Source of the DNA: Hoplostethus atlanticus
Taxonomy: Eukaryota > Chordata > Actinopteri > Trachichthyiformes > Trachichthyidae
DNA: 64,000 bases
Assembly (NCBI GenBank): GCA_034670405.1
Contig: JAXDDX010000015.1
Coordinates: 4,804,001 to 4,868,000 of the forward strand
Direction of reading: 5' to 3'
Below the pieces are notes generated by a model. It was not told where the DNA came from, did not search any database, and saw only the letters and a list, made by a program, of their open reading frames with translations. A program made the translations under genes and the position numbers. Positions within the stretch are counted from its first letter, which is position 1; each line of letters starts with the position of its first letter. This document shows positions 37,070-50,044 of the stretch, one piece after another.

Positions 37070-40000
37070 GCTTATAGCATATTGTGTATATCACAATATC
37101 ACAGCAGTCCATGCAAACAAATACACAAACAACCCAGAAGGATGTTCTTTTGTCGAGTAACATCTTCGAAAAGATTTATAGTTAAAGTAACATTTTCACA
37201 ATGAGATTTTTACATCATTTTATTATTTTACTATTCATATTATTATTTCTAAGAAAGTTGGTCTGTAAAAAATAACTTACCACACTTTGATTGTGATTGT
37301 GTGACTATGAGTTTCATAGCACCGAGAGGCTTACAGATCTCCTAGCAACCACAGCTGGCGCCACTGTGGAGGTCCAATGGAGAATTGCCTGTGTGATTAT
37401 ATGTGTGTGATATGGCTAAATATATATAACAGCTGGGCATGAAAAAGACATATACCAATAAAACTTCTGTGTGGTGTGGGTTTAGATCCATTCGGTAATG
37501 TTATGATAACCTGATAACCCTGCTGAATAAAGCAGCCTAGACCAGCCAAGCTGTTTATGCTAGTGTCCAGGTTATACTGGTAATGCTCTGACCATAAATG
37601 TTGGTTTGGTCAGTATATATTTGGCACAGTATATATTATACTATGTACTGGCACTTTAATGCTGGTCTTATTTGGCCTATCAGCATCAATGATCTCATTT
37701 ACCACCTCAACCAGCATCAGACCTTCTCTACCTTGCAAAGACCAAGAAAAGACCAGCAGTGCCCATTAACCAGCATTGCAAAAAAAAACCGAATTGCTAT
37801 TTTTCAATGAAAATTTGAAGAGGGGTTTGGGACAGCCAGACCATTGTATCCTATTCAGAATGCATTTCCTGTGAATGGCAGAATATCTATAACAGAGCAC
37901 GAAGGCTTAAAGGCTGCACTACGAGTTCCAGCAAAACCATCAAAACTTGAGTATGAGCTGGTGGTGCAAGAGGGTGCATTAGCCTACCGCACAGTGCAAC
38001 ACAACAGTGGGATTCCACGTGTACATTTGCAATATCTGAAAATAGATTTAAGTCACATTTTGATACATTTTTCAGCGTGTGTGTGGTTGGGGAGTGGGGG
38101 TGGGGAGGTGAGGATGTTCTCCAAAAAAATCTGGTCACCTTTAATTTAGTTTGGTACTAAGTGGCCCCGATTCTCTATTAAACCTTGAAAATGATGTGAT
38201 TATGCACAGTGGCCCAACCCGTTCTGACCTGCTCACATGTATACCGGAGTAATTAGCCTAATTATTGTCAGATTAACTCTCCGCTGTCACATACATTGTG
38301 AATTTCACCTTGCATCGACCTTGTATTTATTCTAAGGTTATTCCAAGTAATTGGATGCTAATTCGTAGACACGGCTGTGGATGTGATTTCATATTCAGCA
38401 CACCTCTTCTAAGAAAAAAAAACACAACACATTGATTTATATTGAGCAAATCATCTGTGACGTATGTAGAGAAACTCAACAACTCAAACAAATGCTGTCA
38501 CTCGTTGCTCAAGCCCCAATATGAGGTTGTCGTCATCCAAACAAACAGCATGTCTAGAATCTTCAGTTCAGTTCGAGCGCTCTTTCAGTAATGGTTGTCG
38601 TATATGTCCCGGTACATACACCCTCATGTATGTTTCATGCCTGTAGTTAAGTGCCACTGCTCTCATCATTGAAATACATTCTTAATGACTTGACTTTGGT
38701 ATTAAAGCCCGCAGCTTCACAGAGTCGTTCCCCTCGGAAGTCCTCTGACATTTAAGTTCTCCTCCCAATAAACCGAGTTGAAAGGCACCCCTGTTATTGG
38801 TTATGAGTTCTAGTTAACAACAAGAAGAGATGCCTGCACGCTCAGAGCTGTGACGCATTCCTGACGTACGCTCGCGGTGGCTAGGTAGTTCCCCCTTTTT
38901 TTGAACTGATTGAAGTCATCCAATAATAAAAAAACCTTCTCAAAAGCCTGAGATCTCTCACTCATCCACCAGTAAAAGATATCTCATCTTTCACAGCGCT
39001 GCCGAAGCTTCCGAAGTCTGTGGCGAGGGCTCTCTCTCTGTGTGTGTTGCTTGGCCCTGAATTTCCTTCAGGCAGCAAGCTCTTACGTTGAGCACTCTTC
39101 TTTTCTCTTGGGACACAGCTGGAGTGTCAGGAGCGCTGACATTTTTTTTTGACAAGGTCGCGTGGACACTATTATAGGAGCCAGCATAGAGAGGGAACAC
39201 CTGTCCCACATTTCACAAGTGTAATTTTGATTTTGATTCATATTGTATAATCATATTTTTTTGCAAGTGTCCATCAATGAAAACCTTGAGCAGGAAGGAG
39301 GCAGGAAAAACAGCGGCGAAGCACTCTGAACATTTGAGTATTTTCTGCTGAACCTTTTTGTCAAAATGGCTTTTGAACAAAATAAGGTGTTCACTAAAAC
39401 CAGTCTCTCTTTCAAAGTTTTTTGTCTTAGACACATTCGTATGGCTGTTTGTGCTGTCACAGAGTAGAAAAATACACACGGACATCGTATGGAAACGTAT
39501 TTGTTAATTTTTCTATTATCTGAAATTCCTTCGATGTAATTTTGTTCATTTCTAATCTTGTGTACATGGTCATGCTTGTTGGTTTAATTCTTGGTTTGTC
39601 TTTCTAAGTTGATTGTTTTATTTTTTATTATTATAGGCTTTTATTTTATACCCATGTTTTTGTTTTCCTGTCTAGTTTTTGGTAATTTATGTTTTTTACG
39701 TGGACCCCAGGTAAACTAGCCTGTCGCCTCATCACATTCACCCAAAACTGAAACCTCCGTGGTTACATCCCACCTCATGTCAAGCCTCATTTCAGATGAG
39801 ATGTTTCTATGAAATGGATTGGAATAAGGTGATAAGTAAGCTTTTTCAAATTGTATTCTTTGAGAACAAATTGGAGCTTGATTCTTAAACGCTATAAGAC
39901 CCGTTTCAAAATGGAGAAACTACAGCTGAAATGTAGCATATCTATGAAATCCCTCTAGCTACAGGTTACCACAAAAAACAGCAATTTCAGCAGGGAGAGA

Positions 40001-42116
40001 AGATACTCAGGATGTATTCAGGATGTATAGCTATCTGATGTTCTACAACTTGATTTGAAAAGTGGTTGTTGACTGCAGACAATAAACTGCCACTGTCTGC
40101 TAATCAGGGTCCATTATTGTGACTTATCTACAGTCATATCCATTGCGTGCGAATGTCCTCGACATCCCCATCCCCCCTCACTGATCTCAGCAGGTTTTAT
40201 TTCCAAACGCAGCAGATAAAAGCCTTTTCAACCCAGCGCGCGACCCTCCCCCCGTTAAAGTTTCACCCTTAAGAAAAGATGACGGACATCCATCCCCCTC
40301 TAATGTGCTACCTTCAAAGCACGTTCCTGACGCACAGCGCTTCCAGGCGCTATTCCCGCTAGCACCGAAGAGCTTAGCCCGGATGCCACAGGTGTGTTAG
40401 ACCTCAACCGAATGGAGGTCGCTCTCCCGGGTTGGGAGTCAAACATGATTAATGAATCGGCTTTCTGACAAGAGTGACGGGCCAGGTTGACAGCTGATGT
40501 CTTCCCTTACGATCCGTCAGTCACTCGAAACACTTGTGCGTGCTAGACGGGGGCTTTAGGCGCAAACCCCCCCCCCCCAGGACAATGCTAATGCTTATCT
40601 GAAATATGGGTTTTGTCTGTAGCTTACAGGTAGTTCTGAAAAAACTACTTTCGTCACATGACTTGAATGATTGAATGATGATCGAACTCTTATTAACATG
40701 CTGCTACTAATGTTAATAATCTATAAAACTAGGAAATGAATCGTCCAGCACTCAAGAGATGCACCACACAGCGGTGTATCAGGGGAGTAAGGATGAGTCA
40801 AGTTTCCACATCTAAATCTCTACTGATGTATAAATCATTTTCATTTTCATTTTTAATGGTTGGCTACCACAGAGTGCCAATGAGAGGTTGTTTCATAGCA
40901 CAGCAACATTTCAACAAGCCATACATTTCTAATTTTTCATTTTCTTTGATGGTGCAAGATCTATGATTTTGTGCCCCATGCATACATATTTTTGTACTTT
41001 TTTCACCTACAGACTACACTACTACTACATGTATGTGTAATTGCATACCAGAAAAGATCAAAAGAACAAAACACATAGAATGAATAGGTGTAAAATCCTC
41101 AGATTGTTATATTTTCCCTATCGAATGCAAACGCTAGCAAGGGGAAGAGAAACCCTTCTCAGGAAAATCTTCTCAAGATTTACAACAGTACGCTGTTTCA
41201 GGGGTGTGAAAATTCATGTAGAGATACTCAGACATCTTTCATTGCTGTTCAGAAAAACACTATTTTTCCAAATCCCCTCAATTGCCCAGGGACATCCCCA
41301 ATCATGCGTGTCAGTGTTTCAATGCCTCAGCATTATGGAAACAGACAGCAGAGGAGAGGTTGAGCAATGTGTGTCCTGCAGTGTGTGCTGTGTTACGGGG
41401 CATCGGGAAATATCTGCTCACTCCGTTTCTTTTTTTAACGCCTTTTAAAAAAAAAAAAACATCCTCGTGTGGAGTTGAAAAGGTCATCACTTTCATACAC
41501 TCACGGCCGCTCCTAAATGTTTTAGTATCTGCCCGTCATCATAAGGAATATATTCAACTTTGCCCTTTTGGTTTGCAGGATGTGAGTTTTCATCAACGGA
41601 GGTATAAAGTAAACCCACTGCCGCTATCCTATCTGTTATGCTGACATTTTCAACAGCTTACCATTAGTCAATATCTTAGATCTAATAATACAAAATTCAA
41701 TATCCTCACCTGAGGAATATTGGAGGATTGTAACTACATTTGTTGCCATTTTCACTGACACTGCTATGATGTGTATTATCGAGCCAGGAAGGAAGCACTT
41801 ACAACCCTGTCGCCGCGCAAAAAAATTATTACCAAAAGACAATTCCTCTTCCTCTTCCTCAGTGTGACGTTATTTATAACGCTAAGTAATGGGGGAAGGA
41901 GGAAGAGCTGCACTGCTGATGAAGATTTTGGGTCATTTGATTAGGAAGAGGACTGTAATCCGGCGAGATTTGCCTTGTGCGATATCTAATGCAATGAAAA
42001 CCTCCGGGAAGAAAATCCATCCACGTACACGTTTCAATTTAGAAGGCTGACTGCCAACGTCGGCAGGTGATTGCTGCATACCATTTGTGTTAATGAGAAA
42101 TATTCAAGTATGTCAT
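37070..42116. other. Unassigned non-coding DNA
   Basis: 37,530-37,790 is enriched in ACCAGC/GCTGGT words in both orientations, as in a decayed minisatellite-like fish repeat. 39,640-39,725 (GTTTTTTACGTGGACCCCAG) resembles a common retroposon 3' tail. C runs occur near 40,568. No exon was recognised. Confidence 0.35.
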
Positions 42117-42252
42117 GATCACAGATATATATATATATATGTGTGAAATCTTCTGGTGCAGGAAGTGGGTAGTTAGCATGAGCAGCGATAGCCACCACAG
42201 GGTGAACAGTGATCTCTGGGAACTGCAGTGCAAAGACACCACTATGTTAAAA
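42117..42252 (-). repeat. Unnamed dispersed repeat family, copy D (internally deleted)
   Basis: On the minus strand it joins the GCACTGCAGTTCCCAGAGAT block directly to the GGTGGCTATCGCTGCTCATG block, so the ~100-bp middle found in copies A and B is missing. A TA repeat adjoins it at 42,126-42,140. Confidence 0.65.
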
Positions 42253-42911
42253 AAAAATTTAATAAATAAAAATAAATAATAAATCTCATAGATCTCACAA
42301 ATTACCACTATAAATAATTGCTGATGTAATATTAAATAAAAAGGTGCATAAAGTTTGATCTCCAGTCGGCGACCATCATAAGGCTACTACTACCACATAG
42401 TACTTAGTACATAGTTATTGTATGCCTATGCCTAAAATGGTGGGTAAACACTCAACAAGCTAACATTACTGACTACTACTATCTAGCTTACATCAAAACT
42501 CCACTATTTCTAAAGTAAGACTACAAGCTTGAACTATTATGTGCACAAAGACCAGCAGTGTTTTAACCAAGCCTGATAACCTAGTCAGTCATCCTTTCTG
42601 ACTTTGCCCGATGGAAGATTTTCCTCTTTAATGAATATGACCTCATCATTGCCTAGGAGAAGTCCGAGCGCCACCAGTAGCAGTGACACATCGTTGAGGG
42701 GCCGGTTCCTGAGTTGCCAGAGGCGAGATAACATCAAATACGATGTGACAGCTGAAAGAGAAAACAGGACCAGCTAAAATAGGACTTCTGCTGTTTCCCC
42801 TCCTGAAACATCAGGTCCTTCATATCATAGTGTTTCACATTAATACAGTCTTCATAGTGTTATATTAAAGGTTTGAAAAATGTGGATGGATATTTGTGAT
42901 TTATGGCGCTT
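42253..42911. other. Unassigned AT-rich DNA
   Basis: AAT/AAAT-rich sequence at 42,248-42,285, then ordinary non-coding DNA. No exon or nameable repeat. Confidence 0.4.
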
Positions 42912-43493
42912 TTAAAGGAAAAGTTGGCACTAAAACACTTTAACAGTGTTAAAAAACACACAGCTATTGCCGATGTATCTTATATCAATGGTGAACGTCA
43001 TCTTTTGGTGTCAGTCCCTCAGAATTGAAGAGAAATGGCTTCTTTCCAGAAGCACCATTTTGCACTGACATTCAAGTCATACACTGAGAAATCCATCATA
43101 GAAGAGGCAGAGACACCAATTTCTCCACTGACAGCAGCCTCAATGGACCAGAATGCAATGCAGCCGCCAAGACATGTTATGTTTAGAGTAAGGGGCATGA
43201 CTCTCACTTTTTCTCGACTGGAAAAACTTGCTCACTTGCTGTTACCATTGCTATCCCTATCATTATTGCTCTCTCCATCTACACGTAAAAAAAACCCAGG
43301 TGAATGCGACACGTCCAGGCCAGTCCTCTGCAGGATGTTGAAAGTCATTCTGGGAAACGTAGGAAATCACTAACTGAAGTGGAAGGAAAGTGGAAGGAAA
43401 GTGGGTGCACCCAAAAACTCCATCACAAAATAACTCCAGGAATGAATTGAGCATCACGGATTAATAATATATAACAGTGGAATTTTCCTTTAA
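42912..43493. mobile_element. TTAA-flanked MITE-like element, 582 bp
   Basis: TTAA at 42,912-42,915 and 43,490-43,493. The inner ends AGGAAAAGT and, inverted, AGGAAAATT match at 8 of 9 positions. The element includes a 112-codon plus-strand frame (43,035-43,373) that resembles no transposase or host protein known to me. It is either a chance frame or residue of a lost gene. A near-tandem GTGGAAGGAAA lies near 43,379-43,402. Confidence 0.6.
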
Positions 43494-46400
43494 ATGCACT
43501 AGAAATAACTAGTTTCGTCAATTGTATTCAATGTTCAAAATCAGAGCTAATTGTTGCCTCCTGCCTGTGACTTCTGAAATCCAATAAAACACAGTTACGG
43601 TTGCCCGGCTTTTGTAGATGTATTGTGTGTGTGTCCAGCGTTTCAGCTTTTGCTCCCCTTCAATGACCTTGTCAGTGTGAAGTATGAGAAACAAGCAGGT
43701 TTCACATTCAGCTCAGGGCTTGTCTCTTAGCAAAAGATCTGAGCTGTCCTGGTGATGTAAAGGGCGTCTCACCGAAATTGTTGTTTCATCAATAAATAAC
43801 GGCAGACAGAGCACTGATGGCCACGGAGCGCCTCTGATCTATGATCAAACAGAAAAGCCTGTCCTGCTCTCGGACTACAAATACAGCCATATGCCATGTA
43901 CGAAACACCCCAACACACACACACACACATAGACACATACAGATAAACAAATAACCTACATCAAACACTTTTGGCAATCAAAAAAAGTTAGAAAACGTCA
44001 TTTAAGCCTTTTTGTCCATCATAGTTGCGATGGGTCTCAACTTTCCTTCCCAACTCCCTCTGCTAGTTCTTTTGCTTTCTTTAGCTTTGCATCTGCTCCT
44101 CCAAAGCTTTTCAAGGAGGCAAGTTTGAGGTGCCTCACAAAGTCTCCTACTTCCACTTGGTATGAGGTTTCTCTGCACTCCAAGTCAGTACTTCAGCCAT
44201 TTTTTTTAATATCATGAGCAATCTCGATCCTTCACTCGGCACAGTCGGCTCAGTCTGAGGAACTGCTGTGGCTTCCCAGGGCCACAGCACCGTGTCAGGA
44301 TGGGAAAAGGATGTACCGCTGATCGCTGTTCATCTCCATGTTCCACCTCATTTCTGATGCCACTGGAGACGGATTTGTGTGGGAGTCGGCCTTCGAGGTT
44401 TACCTCCAGACTTCTGTCTTACAGCATCTCCGCCAATTTCTTTTGCACCAGCTTGTGTCACCATCTGTACGGGTCCCGTTATTGCAGCTTGACAGGATAC
44501 TCTGGAGGTATACGTTCGGTGCTTCTGCAGAGCCTACGGGCCTCTTCGTGACGAATGAAGAATCGTTTTAAATGAAGATTTAATTTAGCAAAAAACACAT
44601 AATTAAACAAATGAAATGTGCAAAGAAAATCAGATTTCATTGCAGGTTTGCCAGACTGTTTTTATGGAGCTGTGTTGAGGGAGGAACCTCCATCATATAG
44701 GTGGTGGAAGTAGTCTTGTTTGGGACAAGGTGGACAGGTGACATTCCTCTTAACAACATGCCGTCCAACTTCCCCATCCAAGGCCCACTATGCCGGTGTC
44801 TTCTTGCAGGTTGTTTACACTTCTGTCCACCTCCTCCGCCTTCCTTTCCCTGCAGGTGCGCACTTCTCATGAAAGCCTTGTTGCTGGGCATCTATAGCTC
44901 TCTCCGGCTTATAGCGAAGGACAACAGGTTTCAGGGAGAGTTGCATTGTGTTTCACTATAGGAGTTTTTAATATAGGAGTTGTTGCAGAGCTGTTGTAGA
45001 GGTGATCTTGACAGCGCTACGACGTGACGTGATAACCTGTCACATTACATTTGCTGTTGTAAATAGCGTTTGACATTGACCGGCTGTGTAGTGTGCTGAT
45101 TGACATCTGCTGCTCTACACTGAACATACCTTTCGTAAGCCCATTACTTTTCTGCCATGAGGTCAAGTCCCAAAGCAAAGTTATTCTCTTCCGTGTACTC
45201 GTCCAACTCGAGAGAGAGAAAGGCTGATGTTCGTGACCTTTTGGATCATCGGAATAACAACAGACACTACACGTAAAGAAAATTCATGCACAGGCGTTGC
45301 CGTGTTGCTCTCTCTCACAGCATATCTCCTTCACCACATTTTTGCTATTTCTCTAATAGCATAAAATGTATAGGCAAGGCTGTGAGTGAGGTAGAAAACG
45401 TTTGAAATCTCACCTCCCCCGTGACTCAATGGTGATTTGTAGTTTGCCAGAATGATGAGAGAAGCCATTAGCCTCCCCTTACTGTAACCTATATTTATAC
45501 TTTTATACAGTCATGCTGGAGATAATTGTATAAGATCAGCTGCAGTGTAATCTGCTTAATATACCTGAATTGCTATAGTTGTTCATGTAAAAATATGAAA
45601 TGTGGATGAATTGGAATCCACCTGGAACATAAAACTAAAACCTTAATACAATTGGAAGTGTGCATTCATTGAGAAGAATGCTGTCATCATGTAGTATGTG
45701 CAGTATTTTTATTTCAGATAAAAATAATTAATGTCAGTTTATTTGCTGCTTCATACATAAATAACCTCTGGAAAGGTAGGGTTTATTTGTTGCATGAGTT
45801 ATTAATGATATTAATGCTTCAACCATCACAACATTGGTGTTTTTTGCGCCCTAAGGGGGAAGTGCTTAAAAAGGTCACTGCCACTTGAAACTGAATAGCT
45901 TAAATGAAAGCAGGCAATAAATAAATAAAATTTAAAAAATATATAAAATATAATATATAAAAATATATAAAATTATAAACTCATCCTTAAAAAATGACTT
46001 GTTTTCAATGCAAGTTAGAACCAACATCCAACAGCCTCTGTCTGCTTGCTCTATTTGTGGGTACTACTGGCTTCTACTACTACTCATGTAAACGGGGAAA
46101 CAGTGCCATGACCTCGCCTTGAGTCCATTCGGAAACACGCTGCAAGCACTTAACAACAGTGAAGTCCTTTTTGAAGGGCGCATAGAGTTTCTTTTGTGCA
46201 ATGCGGCGTATGAGTGTGTAGTATAGAGCTTTCGGGCAACTCTACCTCTCTCTGACCTAGACTTCCTGCCTCGGAGCATGGGCGGGTTAGTGTGAAGCCG
46301 TGCATACTCGGGCACACTGACACTGGAACTACATTTGATCCCTTTTTTTTTGTCCTACAACGTTAAATAAACAGTTGATAAATATAGCTTTTTTCCGTGC

Positions 46401-48589
46401 ACGCACATGCGCGCACACGTCATTCGAGTTGACTCACTATGCTTCTCTGTGAAGCCACTCGACCACGCAAGGGCTTGTTTTGTCACTTTATAATCTGTGT
46501 TTGTCATGTTAAGACTGCTTGATGGAAATAAAGCAATACTTTAAAGAATATAGAGGAACTATAAAGAACTAGAGGTCCATATTTGCTAATGGACCAAAAT
46601 AAACTCTTCATGAACCATGTGCAATGAGTGGACAGCATGCCTAATAGCGCTGGAAGAAAAAACATTGTGCCACATTGTGCTCACGCTGGCCATGAATATG
46701 CAACTCTTTTTGACACACACAAGAATGACATGTAGGTGAGGCCGCGCAAATTAGATGTAGCGCTCGAGTCGCTAATGCTTTCAAACAGCAGCTCTCCTAA
46801 TTGTTGCAGTACAAATGCAACCTTTTTAAAAGGTGGTGGGAATTCAAGGCTTGGCGCGTCACACTCATCTTGGCTATTGTCGAAGGCTGCTATCGTAGCT
46901 GCCAGACACAGCCGTCGTTGCCAGCGACTCAGACGAGAGAGAGAGAGGGAATATCTTTCTTCCAACTTGCAGATTCGGTTACCGTCTGTGTGTCTCCAAC
47001 CTGAGTGCCGTACGCGTTGATTAACCCGTAGTTACTGTGGCTTGCAGTGTCATCTGCACTAGGGCCCATCATGTTCTTCTCATGCTACTGGCTGTAGAAC
47101 ATGGATTTTCAACAATATTTTTGTAAGCTGGTGAATACAAGGTGTCATGATCTAACCTAATCGAATTGCCAGTGCAGTAGCAGAATTGGCCATCCATTGC
47201 TGCTTCAAGTGGAATAGCAACCACCTGCCTGCTTTTCCTGACTTTTGCAGTGAGTGGAACAGTTCCTACGGCATCCCCAAGGAAGCACAAACCTCCATCT
47301 GGCTCAGTTCTATGATTTGGTTGGGATGGAGGCTGCCAGCTCCACTGCTATGCCCCGATGGTACCTACCTATGCTGGCTAATCACCCCTTAGTCACCCCT
47401 GTATGATGGCCAGTAAGCCCACACTGCTGACATGATGTCCACGGAGCATGTGGGGCTGCAGTCATTCCCCTGGCAGCGACTAACCTGGGTAGTAAACTTA
47501 AACGTATTCCAGCTGGGTGGCTGAGAAGCAAAAACATCTGTTGGATGGTGTGGATAGATACCTTCCTCGTAGGCTGGATGGCGATATGTTGGTGGAGATC
47601 AGTGAATGGCGTTTGGTTGATGGACCAGAGCACACTCCACGGAAATGACTTCTCTCTGCGTCTCTGGTTCTGAAAGGGCTCTGCAGTTTCACTACCTAGG
47701 ATTGTTTAGCTGCCAGCTTGGTTTTTTAAGGGTAGTGAATTCGATTCCCCCCCACAACACTTTTATGAGCTTTTGGATATGACAGCTCCAGCATGGCACA
47801 CGCTCTCCAATCTATGGGGGTGTCATGCTGTGTGACCACCCCTTTTCCACCTAGGGTGTGATTGTAAACTCTCATATTGTATCTGTATTGCAAAAGTGTG
47901 CTGACTGATGTTCCCTGAGTGAGGGACAAAGTGGATTTGATGCCTTCAGGCAGGCATAACACACAGCATAACCTTCGCCTGTTAGTCTGTCTGTCAGCAG
48001 GGTATCACAAAACCTTACAATTGGATTTCCATGAAATGTGCTGGACAGATATCCTAATCAGATTGTCAACTGTGTATATATGTACCATGGATCCATTCAC
48101 AAGCTGCTCTTCCCAGTCTTATTACTTGTATATATGTAAACATGCCACCCAACCGCTGCACATCGTGGTTCTATGTCATCTAGCATTGTAGTATTTAGTA
48201 TTTAGGCCTTTGTTTTTTGTAAATTCTGTTTTTTTGTGATACTGTTATACTGCTGCAACCCCAGAATTCCCCAATAAAGTATCTATCATTTTGGTGGTGA
48301 CCTGACGATTATCACTTTTTTAGTCATAACTATGAAGCTAACTGAGACTCATTTCAAATCCTAAGGAGCGTTCGCAGGGTCAAGAAATCAATTTAACCTG
48401 AAATGTAAGTGATAGGAATGATGTCTGTGGGTATAACAGCAAGTTGGAGAAGTTCAACATTACCATTACTATGAAACCAAATACAAAAGTCCAATACAGC
48501 TTATTGATTACTTAAAACAATGCACATAATTCTTAGCTCTTCATTGTTTTCATACAGCACAAGGATACATTCATCAATTCCTGGGTTCA
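43494..48589. other. Unassigned non-coding DNA
   Basis: Includes a CA run at 43,913-43,929 and an AT-rich patch at 45,917-45,978. 47,970-48,290 ends GAATTCCCCAATAAAGTATC, like the tail of a common fish retroposon. Frames at 44,300-44,960, 46,064-46,315 and 47,069-47,633 have no recognisable domain. No supported exon. Confidence 0.35.
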
Positions 48590-49280
48590 TCATAGTTTTG
48601 GGATCAATAGATATAGACAATGAAAAACATTCATTCAGGAAAGACTGAGGGTCATTAATGGCATCGCCAATCAATAGGAAACTCTTTCACAGAGAACTTT
48701 GTGATAAATAGATATGATATCGAGATAGATAATCAATAGGACTCTCTGTCCCAGGTCCAAAAAGCCATCAGTCACATCAATGTGGTTTCAGAATCAATAG
48801 ATATAGACAGTCAGGAAAAGGGGGAGGGGTTTCAGTAAAATCTCTAATGGGCTAGAAAGTCTTTCCTGAGCTGCCACACATGCCAATGCCATTTTGGGAT
48901 GAATAAAAATAAACAATGAAAAAACAGCCAATCAGGAAAGGGGGCATAAGTGATATCTTCAATCAATAGAACACTGTGTACCAAGTCCAACGAGCCATCA
49001 CTCGTTCATGTCAATGTGAAATCAGTAGAAACACATAATCAGAAAACAGCTAATCAGAAAAGGGGAGCAAATTAAATGACATCACCAATCAATGGGATAC
49101 TCACTCCTGACTCTAACAAACCATCACCGATGTCAATGTGACATCAGTGAGATATAGATTTTGAAAAGCAGCACTTTCTTTTTCAATTTTCTGGGACAGA
49201 CCGATGGGTGATAGACGGATGACACATCTCGATGCCTATTCAGGATCAATACAGCCAATTAGGAAACGGGGTGGGGCTTA
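48590..49280 (+). repeat. Degenerate tandem repeat array, unit about 118-128 bp
   Basis: The word TCAGGAAA (or TCAGAAAAGGGG, TTAGGAAACGGGG) recurs at about 48,634, 48,812, 48,930, 49,048 and 49,257. CAATCAATAGGA-type words recur near 48,668, 48,731, 48,958 and 49,086. GTCAATGTGA-type words recur near 48,777, 49,009 and 49,132. Their order is preserved from unit to unit, with two 118-bp intervals. It is a diverged minisatellite-like array with no coding frame. Confidence 0.55.
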
Positions 49281-49473
49281 AAAGGTTGCAGCTAGTACTG
49301 TGTTGCCCTGGTTCCTGTCCTCGGTGAACCTGGGTTACATAAGAAACCTGCTGCCTCTCGTACCATCACCATACCGTAGAAACTAATGGACCCAACACAT
49401 TATCATGCCAGGAGTAAGACCATTTCCCAATTCCCAATTTTATTGAGTAAAATATAATACTATGAAACATATA

Positions 49474-50044
49474 CACTATATGGCCAAAAGTCAGTGGACA
49501 CCCCTACTAATTATTGAGTTCAGGTCTTACAGCCCTGTTTTTCAGGGTTTGGGCTTGGCCCCTTAGTTCCAGTGAAGGGTAATCTTAATGCTACAGGATA
49601 CCAAGACATTCTGGCCAATTGGGTGCTTCCAACTTTGTGGCAACAGTTTGGGGAAGGCCCTTTGCTGTTCCAGCATGACTGTGCCCCTGAGCACAAAGTG
49701 AGGTCCCATAAAGACATGGTTAGATGAGTTTGGTGTGGAGGAACTCGATTGGCCTGTCCTGAGTCCTGACCTCAACCCCATTGAACACCTTTGGGAGGAA
49801 TTAGAACGCTGATGGCGAGCCAGGCCTTCTCATCCAACATCACTGCCTGACCTCACAAATGCTCTTTTGGCTGAATGGGCTCAAATTCCCACAGACACAC
49901 TCCAAAAGCTTGTGGAAAGCCTTCCCAGAAGAGTGAAAGGGGGGGTCCAACTCCATATTAATGCCCATGGTTTTAGAATGGGATGTCCAGCAAGCTCATA
50001 TAGGTGTGATGGTCAGGTGTCTACTGACTTTTGGCCATATAGTG
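49474..50044 (+). mobile_element. Tc1/mariner-type transposon, internally deleted, 571 bp
   Basis: Inverted ends of about 29 bp begin CACTATATGGCCAAAAGTCA on both sides with one mismatch, flanked by the TA target site at 49,472 and 50,045. The interior encodes the C-terminal part of a Tc1-like transposase. FQHDCAPEH, which carries the second catalytic aspartate, lies near 49,668. SPDLNPIEHLWEELER, which carries the third acidic residue, lies near 49,763-49,810. The N-terminal DNA-binding domain and first catalytic aspartate are gone, and stops and a frame change interrupt the rest. Dead copy, but its ends could still be recognised in principle. Confidence 0.92.

Noticed and set aside
43035-43373. 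112-codon frame as a host gene
   Set aside because: Lies wholly inside a TTAA-flanked MITE-like element and resembles no known protein.
48590-49280. CRISPR-like regularly spaced repeats
   Set aside because: Units are long, diverged and without constant spacers; the genome is vertebrate.
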